23,166 nt of DNA from CAYNYM01 sp049366815. Its GTDB lineage: Bacteria; Desulfobacterota; DSM-4660; Desulfatiglandales; HGW-15. How positions within the stretch are numbered: position 1 is the first letter of the stretch; every line of letters begins with the position of its first letter. The notes beneath the pieces were generated by a model. The model was not told where the DNA came from and searched no databases. It saw only the letters and a program-made list of their open reading frames with translations. Location: the NCBI GenBank assembly GCA_049366815.1, contig JBMNCO010000109.1:1-23166 (forward strand), in the 5' to 3' direction. Below, in pieces: positions 1 to 7,157 of the stretch. The position numbers were made by a program, and so were the translations under genes.

Positions 1-43
1 GGGAGGCCTTTAAAAAGCTGGCCTGAGCATCACTTGATTCAAT

Positions 44-80
44 GAGGGACGGGATATAAGAAAATCCCATCCCTCTTTTT
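44..80 (+). terminator. Rho-independent terminator of a gene upstream of the window
   Basis: The arms GAGGGA-C-GGGAT (44-55) and ATCCC-A-TCCCTC (64-75) pair with a single C/A mismatch around an 8-base loop and are followed directly by TTTTT (76-80). This is a textbook intrinsic terminator on the + strand. No complete gene precedes it in the window, so it must serve a gene ending to the left. Confidence 0.85.
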
Positions 81-260
81 ATGCGCCCGTTCGCCTCCCG
101 CTTTCTCATGGCAGATCCTGTAGTGTCCTGTCAGGATTTTTTTCAAGCCTCCTGGATGCCAGGTGAACGGTCCGTGGGGATCTCGATAAATACATCCAAA
201 ACCCTGATGGGACACACCACCGTCACCAAACAGGGCGATGTCTCCCTGTCACTCCGTTAA
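81..260 (+). pseudogene. Decayed C-terminal fragment of a tyrosine recombinase (integrase)
   Basis: A 59-codon open frame (ATG at 81, TAA at 258-260) carries two pieces resembling the conserved C-terminal part of phage-type integrases. Near the start it reads RPFASRFLMAD, like the box II R-H-T-F-A-S-R-L-x-M-A-G segment. Near the end it reads GISINTSKTLMGHTTVT, like the segment leading into the LMGH/LLGH motif. About 20 unrelated residues separate the two pieces where an intact integrase has only a few, and the catalytic Tyr region after LMGH is replaced by unrelated sequence. The frame starts directly after the terminator at 44-80 and its tail overlaps the stop of the convergent MFS gene. I read it as a relic, not a working protein. 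The similarity is recognised by eye only and could be partly fortuitous. Confidence 0.45.
230..249 (-). terminator. Weak hairpin at the end of the MFS gene
   Basis: ACAGGG (230-235) pairs with CCCTGT (244-249) around an 8-base loop, right at the stop of the MFS permease gene. On the - strand it is followed only by TTTGG, so it is a weak candidate for an intrinsic terminator. Confidence 0.3.
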
Positions 261-1487
261 CGGCTTTTTCAGGAAGAATGAGAACACCATGCCTGCCAGG
301 GACAAGCCGCCTGCGACCAGAAAGGGGATGGAAAAGGACTGGCTCACATCGGCGAGATACCCTCCCAGGGCCGGGCCGATCGCCTGGCCGATCCCGAAGA
401 AGAGGGTAATGAAACCAAGGCCTGCGGGGGCCAGCCTTGGCCCTACAAAATCACCTGCCGCAGCGGCCATGATGGTGGGAATGCTCCATGCCGTCAACCC
501 GAACAGGATGGCAGAAAGGTAGATTCCGAATTTCATCCGGATCAGGGCGTAGATGACATAGGAGAGGCCAAGTACCAGGTATGCGAGGGCGGCGCCCCTG
601 CTGCGGCCGATTTTGTCCGATATCCCGCCCCAAATCACGCCGCAAAACATGCTTAAGCCGCCGACCATAGCCCAGAGGCCGCCGGCCCAGGCCTGGCTGT
701 ATCCCATTTCCTTAACCAGGTAGGCTGCAAAAAAGACCATGTAGATAATGTAAGAGATGCCATAGAAAAAATAGGTCACACCAAGATACCAGACCGAACC
801 CATTTTGCAGACCTGGGTCCAGTCGGTGGAAGAGATCTTTTTTCCGCTCGAAGCGACGGACTGTCCCTCATACTTGGCTCCGACCTGCGTCAACCCCTTC
901 TCCTCGGGCCGGCTGCGCACGAATGCGAACACGATCCCCGAGACGACGAGGACCAGCCCCCCCAAAATGTACCAGGAAAAGCGCCAGCCTTCGGGGCCGT
1001 AGGCACCCAGAATGGGCGGAACGATGAGGCCCGATATGAGCGTGCCGGCCCCGATGCCTCCGGAGACGATGCCTGTAGCGAATCCTCGTTTATGCATGGC
1101 GAACCAGGCCGATCCCAGGGCCATGGCGGGCACATAGGATGCCCCGTTGCCGAGACCCGTGAGAAGACGCATGACAAATGCGTAACCGAAGGAATTGGCG
1201 AGACCGGTGAGAATCATGGTGGCCCCCATGAGAATGAGGGCCAGGGTGATGACAATGCGTGTTCCGAAACGGGCGGCCAAAAAACCGCCGATAATGGCCA
1301 TCGTGAGATAGCCGATAAAATTACCTGTGCCGAGCAGTCCCAGTTGGGTATAGTCAAACTGAAGGCCGTCTTTCATGGCAGGCAGGATAATCGTGTAGGC
1401 CATCCGCCCAAACCCGTGGGCGGCAATCGTGGTCAAGAGGCCCATAAAAATGACAATCCATCCGTAATGAAGTCTGCTTCTTCCCAT
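249..1487 (-). CDS. Major facilitator superfamily permease (organic anion type)
   Basis: This 412-residue protein has the length and hydrophobic pattern of a 12-helix MFS transporter in the inner membrane. The loop after helix 2 (GGFLAARFGTRI) and the matching loop in the second half (GGISDKIGRSRG) are the two copies of the MFS motif A region. A charged central loop (about residues 190-225) separates the halves. The layout resembles the oxalate/formate-antiporter and sugar-phosphate permease branches, which often carry carboxylates, but the substrate cannot be read from sequence. The start is supported by AAAGGAGG about 5 bases upstream of ATG 1487. The gene stands alone, convergent with the integrase relic and divergent from the CoA-transferase gene. 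It might import a carboxylate used by the catabolic genes here, but that is only a guess from context. Confidence 0.85.
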   Translation of the reverse strand: MGRSRLHYGWIVIFMGLLTTIAAHGFGRMAYTIILPAMKDGLQFDYTQLGLLGTGNFIGYLTMAIIGGFLAARFGTRIVITLALILMGATMILTGLANSFGYAFVMRLLTGLGNGASYVPAMALGSAWFAMHKRGFATGIVSGGIGAGTLISGLIVPPILGAYGPEGWRFSWYILGGLVLVVSGIVFAFVRSRPEEKGLTQVGAKYEGQSVASSGKKISSTDWTQVCKMGSVWYLGVTYFFYGISYIIYMVFFAAYLVKEMGYSQAWAGGLWAMVGGLSMFCGVIWGGISDKIGRSRGAALAYLVLGLSYVIYALIRMKFGIYLSAILFGLTAWSIPTIMAAAAGDFVGPRLAPAGLGFITLFFGIGQAIGPALGGYLADVSQSFSIPFLVAGGLSLAGMVFSFFLKKPLTE

Positions 1488-2284
1488 CCTGTCCTCCTTT
1501 TCTTGCCCGAAGCAACCGGATCCTGAGGTTTAGCGTGTCTCTTCCACAACCATCTCAATACCAACAGAAAGACCCTTGTCTTTCTTTACTCCCATTTTCG
1601 ATATAGGAGGTTTCATAAAGAGAATTTCATTACGGTTTCAGCCTTTGTCAGGTTTGTTTACTACAGATCCTCCCCGTAAAAATACAGACCAAATTTTTCA
1701 TAACTTCCTGCCGCATATTTTCAGTGCTTTCCAGCGTTCTGGGCTCAAAGATTTCTGATTTGATAATGATTGGGCCCATCCTGACAGGAATCACGCCCCA
1801 AAGAGGAAAAACAGAGACTAAGCAAACCATAAATCAAAATGCTGTTGGTGTCAAAAAATCATTAAATTCTGAGGTAAAAATCCGTCCGTATCGAAGGTCA
1901 GATTACGCGGGAAAGGACGCGGCTTTGTTTTGTCCCATATTATTTCATCAATACAGCCTTTGCAGAATCCTAGCCGGAAACGGTTGATATTTATTGCCCT
2001 TCCGATCCATTTGACGGTTTGAATTGGCTCTGGTAACCTAGATGGGAACCATCCAGAGATGAGGGTGCGAGCAGGTGTCAATTCTTCGCATTCTTTGGAT
2101 GTTCACTCCCGATGCTACGCTGCAGTCACCCGCTTTCACAAATGTGAAATTCTTCGTAAGCCTAAAGGGATCAATGATCACGCATCCCCCCGCGTTTGTG
2201 AACAAGTCACTCCGCAGATGGACGCAGGAGTTTATAAAAGGGCCCTCTGTGGGTGAAAACGATTGGAAAAGGAGAATGATCGCA
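1488..2284. other. Intergenic region between divergent genes
   Basis: About 800 bases with no convincing gene; the short open frames lack good ribosome sites and family features. It holds an AT-rich hairpin with an 8-bp perfect stem, AGAAAGAC (1566-1573) and GTCTTTCT (1578-1585), on the leader side of the MFS gene. A weak promoter candidate lies at 2011-2039. The open frame of the CoA-transferase runs back to 2075, but the ribosome site places the real start at 2285. Confidence 0.6.
2011..2039 (+). promoter_or_regulatory. Possible sigma-70 promoter for the CoA-transferase gene
   Basis: TTGACG (2011-2016) is spaced 17 bases from TAACCT (2034-2039). An extended -10 TG (2031-2032) partly compensates for the poor -10 hexamer. 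It would give a leader of roughly 240 bases before ATG 2285. Confidence 0.25.
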
Positions 2285-4144
2285 ATGCCCGTAAAATCAG
2301 ATTGGGAGAAAAAAATCATTCCCGCCGAGGAGGTTCTGAAGAAAATCAAGCCGGGGATGACCATTTTTCTTGGAACCGGTGTTGCCGAACCCCGCACACT
2401 GGTCAAGAGTCTCATGGAAACTATGGACGGGAATCTTCAGGATCTCGAAATCATACAGCTCTTGAGTTTTGGGGACGCCGTCACCGTTGGAGGAACATAC
2501 GCCAGGAAATTCAGGCTCAAGACCTTTTTTGCCGGTTGGATCGCCCACGAGGCCATCACCGCAGGTCACGTAGATCTCATACCTTGCCGATTCTCTCGAA
2601 TTGCCCAACTCTTGGAGTCAGGGACGATGAACATAGACGTTGCATTTGTACAAGTCACCCCTCCCGACGAAAACGGTTATAGCAGTCTGGGGGTGGCTGT
2701 TGATGTTGCAAGGCAGGCCATGGAACAAGCGACTCTTGTGGTCGGGGAGGTCAATGAACGCCTTCCTCGTACATTCGGCGCCACGTTTGTTCATGTGGAC
2801 GACTTCGATTTTCTTGTCAAAGCCACAGAACCACCCATCACCTTCCCCCGCGTCCCCGTGGATGAGGTTTATGACAAGCTTGGGAGGAATGTGGCCTCCA
2901 TCATCCACGACGGAAACTGCATCAGTTTCTCCTTGGGCCCCTTGTTCGAAGGGATGCTTCCACACCTGGCCAGAAAACGCGACCTCGGGATACACACATC
3001 CCTCTTTACGGACGTGGCCATGGACCTTGTCAAGTGTGGTGCCGCCAGCAATCGCCGCAAGGGCTATTTCCGGGGTAAGTCTTTAACCTCCTATGCCATC
3101 GGCACCGAGGAGCTGATGCGCTGGATCCATCTCAACCCTCTCGTCGAGTTTCAGCCCCTGGATATCGTCGGAGATCCAAAAAGAATTTCCATGAACGACA
3201 ACGTCATCCTGATTATGCCGGCGAGAAAGGTAGACCTTATGGGTGATATCGCCCTTCACAGCGGAAGAGGAGAATTTGGGGCCGGTCCCGGCGAATTTCA
3301 GGAGTTCTTCCGAGGTGTGAGCATGTCTGAGGGCGGTCGGATCATTTTCGCCCTCCCCAGTCGCAACTCCAGAGGTGAATCCAATATCCTCCTTTTCCTT
3401 GGCAACCTGCCAAGTCAGGTCTCCATCCGGGAAGTGCTTGATTTGGTCGTGACGGAATATGGGGTGGTATCCCTGATCGGAAAGACGGTCCGGGAACGCG
3501 CCCTTGCCCTGATCGACATAGCCCACCCTGATGATCGGGCCGGACTGGTCGAGATGGCCAAAAAAAGCCACATACTCTATGCGGATCAGGAATATCTTCT
3601 TGAATCTGTCCGTCTCTATCCGGATGAACTGACCGTTATCCACACCTTTGAAGACGGCTTAACCGTGCGATTTCGAGCCATTAAACCTTCGGACGAGGAT
3701 GGCGTGCGGAAGTTGTTTTATCGCTCGGACGATCAATCGAGGTATTTTCGTTATTTTTCCCCCGTAAAAACCATGCCCCACGCCAAAGTGCAGGAATATG
3801 TCAATGTCGATTACAGACAAGCCCTTTCCATTGTCGGCCTCATCGGTGAACGGGGAGGGGGGCAGATCATTGCCGAGGCGCGCTATGTGCGCTTCCCGGA
3901 ACGGGCTTTTGCCAATTTGGCCTTTTTGGTGGATGATGAATACAGAAACAAGGGCATTGCAACCTTCATGTTTCGAACACTGATCAATTTCGCCCGGAAA
4001 AAGGGTATTGAAGGTTTTGAAGCAGAAGTCCTAGCCACCAACACCCCAATGCTGAAGGTCTTAGAAAAAGGACCATACCCCTTTCAAGTGGAGCAGGTCT
4101 CTGATTCACTAAGGCTGATTGTTTCCTTCGAGAAGAAAAACTGA
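2285..4144 (+). CDS. Acetyl-CoA hydrolase/transferase-family protein fused to a C-terminal GNAT domain
   Basis: The 619-residue product has two parts. Residues 1-450 match the acetyl-CoA hydrolase / 4-hydroxybutyrate CoA-transferase family: GEVNERLPRTFG at 154-165, IHTSLFTDVAMDLVKCGA at 236-253, and VVTEYGVVSLIGKTVRERA from 388. Residues 455-619 form a GNAT acyltransferase fold, with the acetyl-CoA loop near RNKGIA (554-559). The fused architecture is known in anaerobes and would move CoA between short acyl groups in the cytoplasm; the acceptor is unknown. In several related transferases a Glu sits in the HTE-(M/V)-x-x-D segment, whereas Ser239 stands there here, so classical transferase chemistry is not assured. 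ATG 2285 is preferred because AAAGGAGA (2268-2275) lies about 9 bases upstream; the frame is open to 2075, and ATG 2276 sits almost on the ribosome site. The gene is monocistronic apart from the remnant that follows. Confidence 0.85.
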   Translation: MPVKSDWEKKIIPAEEVLKKIKPGMTIFLGTGVAEPRTLVKSLMETMDGNLQDLEIIQLLSFGDAVTVGGTYARKFRLKTFFAGWIAHEAITAGHVDLIPCRFSRIAQLLESGTMNIDVAFVQVTPPDENGYSSLGVAVDVARQAMEQATLVVGEVNERLPRTFGATFVHVDDFDFLVKATEPPITFPRVPVDEVYDKLGRNVASIIHDGNCISFSLGPLFEGMLPHLARKRDLGIHTSLFTDVAMDLVKCGAASNRRKGYFRGKSLTSYAIGTEELMRWIHLNPLVEFQPLDIVGDPKRISMNDNVILIMPARKVDLMGDIALHSGRGEFGAGPGEFQEFFRGVSMSEGGRIIFALPSRNSRGESNILLFLGNLPSQVSIREVLDLVVTEYGVVSLIGKTVRERALALIDIAHPDDRAGLVEMAKKSHILYADQEYLLESVRLYPDELTVIHTFEDGLTVRFRAIKPSDEDGVRKLFYRSDDQSRYFRYFSPVKTMPHAKVQEYVNVDYRQALSIVGLIGERGGGQIIAEARYVRFPERAFANLAFLVDDEYRNKGIATFMFRTLINFARKKGIEGFEAEVLATNTPMLKVLEKGPYPFQVEQVSDSLRLIVSFEKKN

Positions 4145-4274
4145 ATTTCAAGAATCCCTGTTCACCTTTCTTCTCGACCCCGCGGGGGGATCGACACGGA
4201 TTTCAGAATCGTTTTACAGCACGCTCAACAATTTGCACTTATTGTTGGTAATTTTTATCGATGATCAGGAGATC

Positions 4275-4469
4275 ATGTCCAAGGCCCAGGAATTTGAGGA
4301 CAGGGTGAACCTGATGAGAGATGAGATGCGGGGGAATTATATGATCCGTATGCAAAGCGGGGTCTGCAGCATCGATCCCGGCCTGATCCTGGTCGACATG
4401 CTCGCGGCTTTTGAGAAGATGGGGGATTACTGCTACAATATCGTGGAGGCCTTGGCGGGGATCAAATAG
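4275..4469 (+). pseudogene. Remnant of a PhoU-like domain, as in Na+/phosphate cotransporter C-termini
   Basis: The 64 codons from ATG 4275 read like the last helices of the PhoU-like domain that ends NptA/PhoU-type proteins: a charged helix with RDEMRGNYMIRMQSG, then CSIDPGLILVDMLAAFEKM and the diagnostic GDYCYNI. Intact relatives carry several hundred residues upstream (Na/Pi transporter core plus PhoU helices), which are missing. The frame is open back to 4119, but those residues look unrelated and overlap the end of the preceding gene. AGGAG at 4267-4271 lies 3 bases before the ATG, so a short peptide could still be made. I regard it as a truncated remnant; a small free-standing PhoU-like protein is the alternative. 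Confidence 0.5.
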
Positions 4470-4485
4470 TCACAAAACTCCTTTC

Positions 4486-4515
4486 CAAAAAGTGCGGCAC
4501 CCGGGCCGGGTGCCG
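4486..4515 (-). terminator. fhs: Strong intrinsic terminator downstream of fhs
   Basis: CGGCACCCGG (4495-4504) and CCGGGTGCCG (4506-4515) form a perfect 10-bp palindrome. Read on the - strand it is followed after CAC by TTTTT (positions 4491 down to 4487). It lies 29 bases beyond the fhs stop. The same hairpin could also slow + strand transcripts from the CoA-transferase side, though no T-run follows there. Confidence 0.8.
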
Positions 4516-4543
4516 TATGTCTCACAAAATCGTGCAGCGTTTT

Positions 4544-6307
4544 TTAGAATAGCCCTTTGACCTTACCCGTTTTGACATCTACGTCCACGCGGCGGAAGGC
4601 CGGATTAGAACTGGTTCCCGGCATCAGGCTGATGGTCCCGGCGCAGGGACAGAGGAATTTGGCTCCGGAATAGATCAGCACATCGCGGATGGGGAGGGTC
4701 CACCCGGTGGGAACGCCCTTGACGGCCGGATCATGGGTGAGGCTCAGATGGGTCTTGACCATCATGGTGGCGTAATCATCGTACTTGGGATCCTTCTCGA
4801 GCATCTTGGCCTTTGCCTCGGCCTCGGGTGTCCATGAAACCCCCTTGGCACCGTATACGACCTTGGCAATCTTCTCGACCCGGTCACGGAGTTTCATCTC
4901 GAGGGGATAGAGGAATTTGAATTTATTCTTTTCCTCGCAGGCCTCTTTGACCGCCTCGGCGAATTCTACGGCGCCGTCACCGCCGTCCGCCCAGTGTGTG
5001 GAGACCGCGCACCGGGCACCGGCGGCCTCGGCGGCGTTTCTCACCGCTGCGATCTCCGCCTTGGTATCCGTATGGAAGGCATTGATACAGACCACGGGAT
5101 TGATCCCGGCCTTGCGGATGGTATGGATATGGTGCACCATGTTGGGGATCCCGGCCTCCACCAGCTTCAAATTTTCTTTGGTGTAGGCGGCATCGAGATC
5201 AATACCGGCCACCACTTTGGGCCCCCCACCGTGCATCTTGAGGGCACGTATCGTGGTGGTCAAGACCGAGACGTGGGGCTTGAGACCACTGTAACGGCAC
5301 TTGACGTTCCAGAATTTTTCAAACCCGATGTCCGCGCCAAAACCGCTCTCGGTGACATGATAATCGAAGAGTTTCAGACCGATGCGATCCGCAATGATGG
5401 AAGACTGGCCGACCGCGATGTTGGCAAAGGGACCGGCGTGTACCATGCAGGGCTGATACTCGGCCGTACACATCAGGGTGGGATTAATGGTGTTTCGCAT
5501 CCAGGCCGTCATGGCGCCGCCGACCTCAAGATCCTTGGTGGTCACGGGTTTCCCGCTCTTGTCGAAGGCCAGGGTGATTTCATCCAGGCGTTTCCTGAGA
5601 TCGGGCAGGTCCTTGATGATGGAAAGGATAGCCATCAACTCGGAGGAGACGGCAATACCGAACTTGGACTGCATGGTAAACCCATCGTACCTCCCACCCA
5701 TGCCGATGACGATGTTCCTCAGGGACTGGGCGCAGTAATCGATGATCCAGCCGAACTCCACGCGGGTCGGATCGATGTTCAACCTCTTCATCTTTGTCAA
5801 TCGCTTGAGCTGTTCGTCGTTGTAATTCCTCTCGTGCTGCATCCGCGCGGTCAGGGCGACCATGGCAAGGTTGTGTGCGTTCATGATGTCGTTGATGTCA
5901 CCCGTCAGCCCCATCGAAAATTCCGTCATGGGAATGAGCAGGGAATTGCCGCCGCCTGCGGCCGTTCCCTTGATATTCATTGTCGGGCCGCCGGAGGGTT
6001 GGCGAAGGGAGCCACCCACGTTGAGACCGATTTTTCCCATGCCCTCCATCAGCCCACAGGAGGTCGTGCTCTTGCCTTCTCCTAAAGGGGTCGGGGTAAT
6101 GGCGGTGACCTCGATATACTTGCCATCCGCCTTATTCTCGAGCCGTTTCATTATCTTCATGAAATCGAGTCTCCCAAGCCTCCCGTAGGGAATGACCTCA
6201 TCTTTTTCAAGGCCGAGCCTGTCTTTCCATTCCTCAGGGGTCGGCATCTTTTTCTCCGCCGCCTCGGAAATCTGCCAATCCTTCATTTTCACTGCATTGT
6301 AGGCCAT
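4544..6307 (-). CDS. fhs: Formate--tetrahydrofolate ligase (formyltetrahydrofolate synthetase)
   Basis: Joins formate to tetrahydrofolate with ATP, giving 10-formyl-THF; it is the entry of formate into the methyl branch of the Wood-Ljungdahl pathway and into C1 biosynthesis. The 587-residue product is close to the usual 555-590. The nucleotide loop TPTPLGEGKSTT is at residues 71-82, followed by conserved family blocks such as QPSGGPTMNIKGTAAGGG, EFSMGLTGDINDI, and CTAEYQPCMVHAGPFANIA. ATG 6307 is chosen because AAAGGAGG (6323-6316) then lies about 8 bases upstream; ATG 6313 two codons earlier would sit almost on the ribosome site. The gene stands alone with its own terminator and a structured leader. 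In an anaerobic aromatic degrader the enzyme commonly serves complete oxidation of acetyl-CoA (reverse direction) or CO2 fixation. Confidence 0.97.
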   Translation of the reverse strand: MAYNAVKMKDWQISEAAEKKMPTPEEWKDRLGLEKDEVIPYGRLGRLDFMKIMKRLENKADGKYIEVTAITPTPLGEGKSTTSCGLMEGMGKIGLNVGGSLRQPSGGPTMNIKGTAAGGGNSLLIPMTEFSMGLTGDINDIMNAHNLAMVALTARMQHERNYNDEQLKRLTKMKRLNIDPTRVEFGWIIDYCAQSLRNIVIGMGGRYDGFTMQSKFGIAVSSELMAILSIIKDLPDLRKRLDEITLAFDKSGKPVTTKDLEVGGAMTAWMRNTINPTLMCTAEYQPCMVHAGPFANIAVGQSSIIADRIGLKLFDYHVTESGFGADIGFEKFWNVKCRYSGLKPHVSVLTTTIRALKMHGGGPKVVAGIDLDAAYTKENLKLVEAGIPNMVHHIHTIRKAGINPVVCINAFHTDTKAEIAAVRNAAEAAGARCAVSTHWADGGDGAVEFAEAVKEACEEKNKFKFLYPLEMKLRDRVEKIAKVVYGAKGVSWTPEAEAKAKMLEKDPKYDDYATMMVKTHLSLTHDPAVKGVPTGWTLPIRDVLIYSGAKFLCPCAGTISLMPGTSSNPAFRRVDVDVKTGKVKGLF

Positions 6308-6324
6308 ACGCATTCTCCTCCTTT

Positions 6325-6388
6325 ATCAAATGTAGGTTGGATTTGATTAAGTCCGGGCAAAACAGGCAGCGGCCCATGACGGACTTAA
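6325..6388 (-). promoter_or_regulatory. Two-hairpin leader directly upstream of the fhs ribosome site
   Basis: Two consecutive stems lie just before AAAGGAGG. The distal stem is TTAAGTCCG (6347-6355) with CGGACTTAA (6380-6388), 9 bp, with a possible inner GGGC/GCCC pairing. The proximal stem is ATCAAAT (6325-6331) with ATTTGAT (6341-6347), 7 bp. They share base 6347, so the full stems are mutually limiting. The proximal stem ends only 1 base from the Shine-Dalgarno stretch. This suggests translational or attenuation control. It does not resemble the known tetrahydrofolate riboswitch consensus as I remember it. Confidence 0.4.
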
Positions 6389-6867
6389 TTTCAATGGTGA
6401 TGAATCGTCATCCAGAAAGAGGTCTTGAGGCATTTGCATAGTGCTCTTATGAAAAAATAACCGAAAAGAACAAACCTCTTAAAGGAAGTAAAAATCAAAG
6501 GATAGGCAATACGTGATTAGATTATATTCCGGGCCCCCGATATTCACACGTCACGGGTTTATCATATCGCATGTTCGAGGTCGAAAACAAAAAAACCAAG
6601 ATTTTTCTCGTCGCGTGAGGGTGTCTCTTACTGAGTATTGCAGTGTCTCCAGGTTCTCAGGGTAGGTTCGATCTTGGTACGAGAACTATTTTTTATCAGA
6701 AAAAAGACAGGCCGTCAAGCCATATGAAGCTGTTCATTGATATCCTCCGACAGTCCGTTTTCTTCTGTGGTCAAAGTATGGGGACCGCCTCCTTCGTGCG
6801 TCCCGTGCGGATAAAAGGATAGGGCTCCCGCCACGAAGCCCATGAAGAACTCGAAGACAAAACAAAA
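6389..6867. other. Intergenic region between fhs and the redox operon
   Basis: About 480 bases with no supported gene apart from a doubtful 42-codon frame at 6715-6843 (-). Most of it is AT-rich. The fhs promoter should lie here on the - strand, but I found no confident -35/-10 pair. Confidence 0.5.
6715..6843 (-). CDS. Doubtful small ORF, 42 aa, possible gene remnant
   Basis: ATG 6843 to TGA 6715-6717 encodes MGFVAGALSFYPHGTHEGGG followed by an acidic tail. The frame is open for nine more codons upstream with hydrophobic residues (FVFEFF), up to a stop inside the repeat at 6876. The composition (a hydrophobic start, then Gly/His and acidic residues) looks like the end of a membrane protein cut by the repeat rather than a complete gene. 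There is no good ribosome site. No family is recognised. Confidence 0.2.
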   Translation of the reverse strand: MGFVAGALSFYPHGTHEGGGPHTLTTEENGLSEDINEQLHMA

Positions 6868-6939
6868 AGTATGAATTTAGCCCTTTCCACTAAATGTATG
6901 GATATCATGATTTCCTTTCGAATTTTTCAAAGGACTAAC
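6868..6939 (-). repeat. Short copy of a palindromic intergenic repeat
   Basis: The ends TTTAGCCCTTT (6876-6886) and AAAGGACTAA (6929-6938) are inverted repeats. The inner 27 bases at 6906-6932 are identical, in reverse complement, to 22726-22752. The outer segment (AGTAT..TTTAGCCCTTTCC, 6868-6888) also matches the far end of the other copy with one mismatch. It sits 20 bases past the stop of the redox operon, so it may also act as a transcript-ending hairpin for that operon. Confidence 0.8.
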
Positions 6940-6959
6940 GTGTCACAAAAGACGACGCT

Positions 6960-7157
6960 TCACCCGCCCGCGATCATGGGAATCAAAATCACCTCTGCAT
7001 TGTCGGGCACCGGAGTCCTTTCGAAGTTGGGCAAGGAGACAGTCTCGCCGTTGATGGATACGACCGCGTAGGGGTACGGGTCGCCCACTGTCCTGATAAG
7101 GTCGGCGACCGTCATCCCCTCCTGCCAGGGGATCTTTTTGTCCTTGACCCTGATCAC
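6960..7157 (-). CDS. ThiS/MoaD-like ubiquitin-fold sulfur carrier
   Basis: The 65-residue product has the size and beta-grasp pattern of MoaD/ThiS proteins: a short start (IRVKDKKIPWQ), MTVADLIR, a middle AVVSINGE segment and the ending VILIPMIAGG. The C-terminal Gly-Gly is the site that is adenylated and loaded with sulfur by a ThiF/MoeB-type enzyme, which is not encoded in this window. The start is GTG at 7157, and GTGA overlaps the stop of the AOR gene by 4 bases, so translation is probably coupled. Small carriers next to AOR-family genes are common in anaerobes and are thought to help build the tungstopterin cofactor. That role fits better than thiamine synthesis here because no thi gene is nearby. 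Confidence 0.85.
   Translation of the reverse strand: MIRVKDKKIPWQEGMTVADLIRTVGDPYPYAVVSINGETVSLPNFERTPVPDNAEVILIPMIAGG

Noticed and set aside
6325..6388. Tetrahydrofolate riboswitch upstream of fhs
   Set aside because: The two hairpins lack the conserved junction and pseudoknot sequences of that class; kept only as an unclassified leader.
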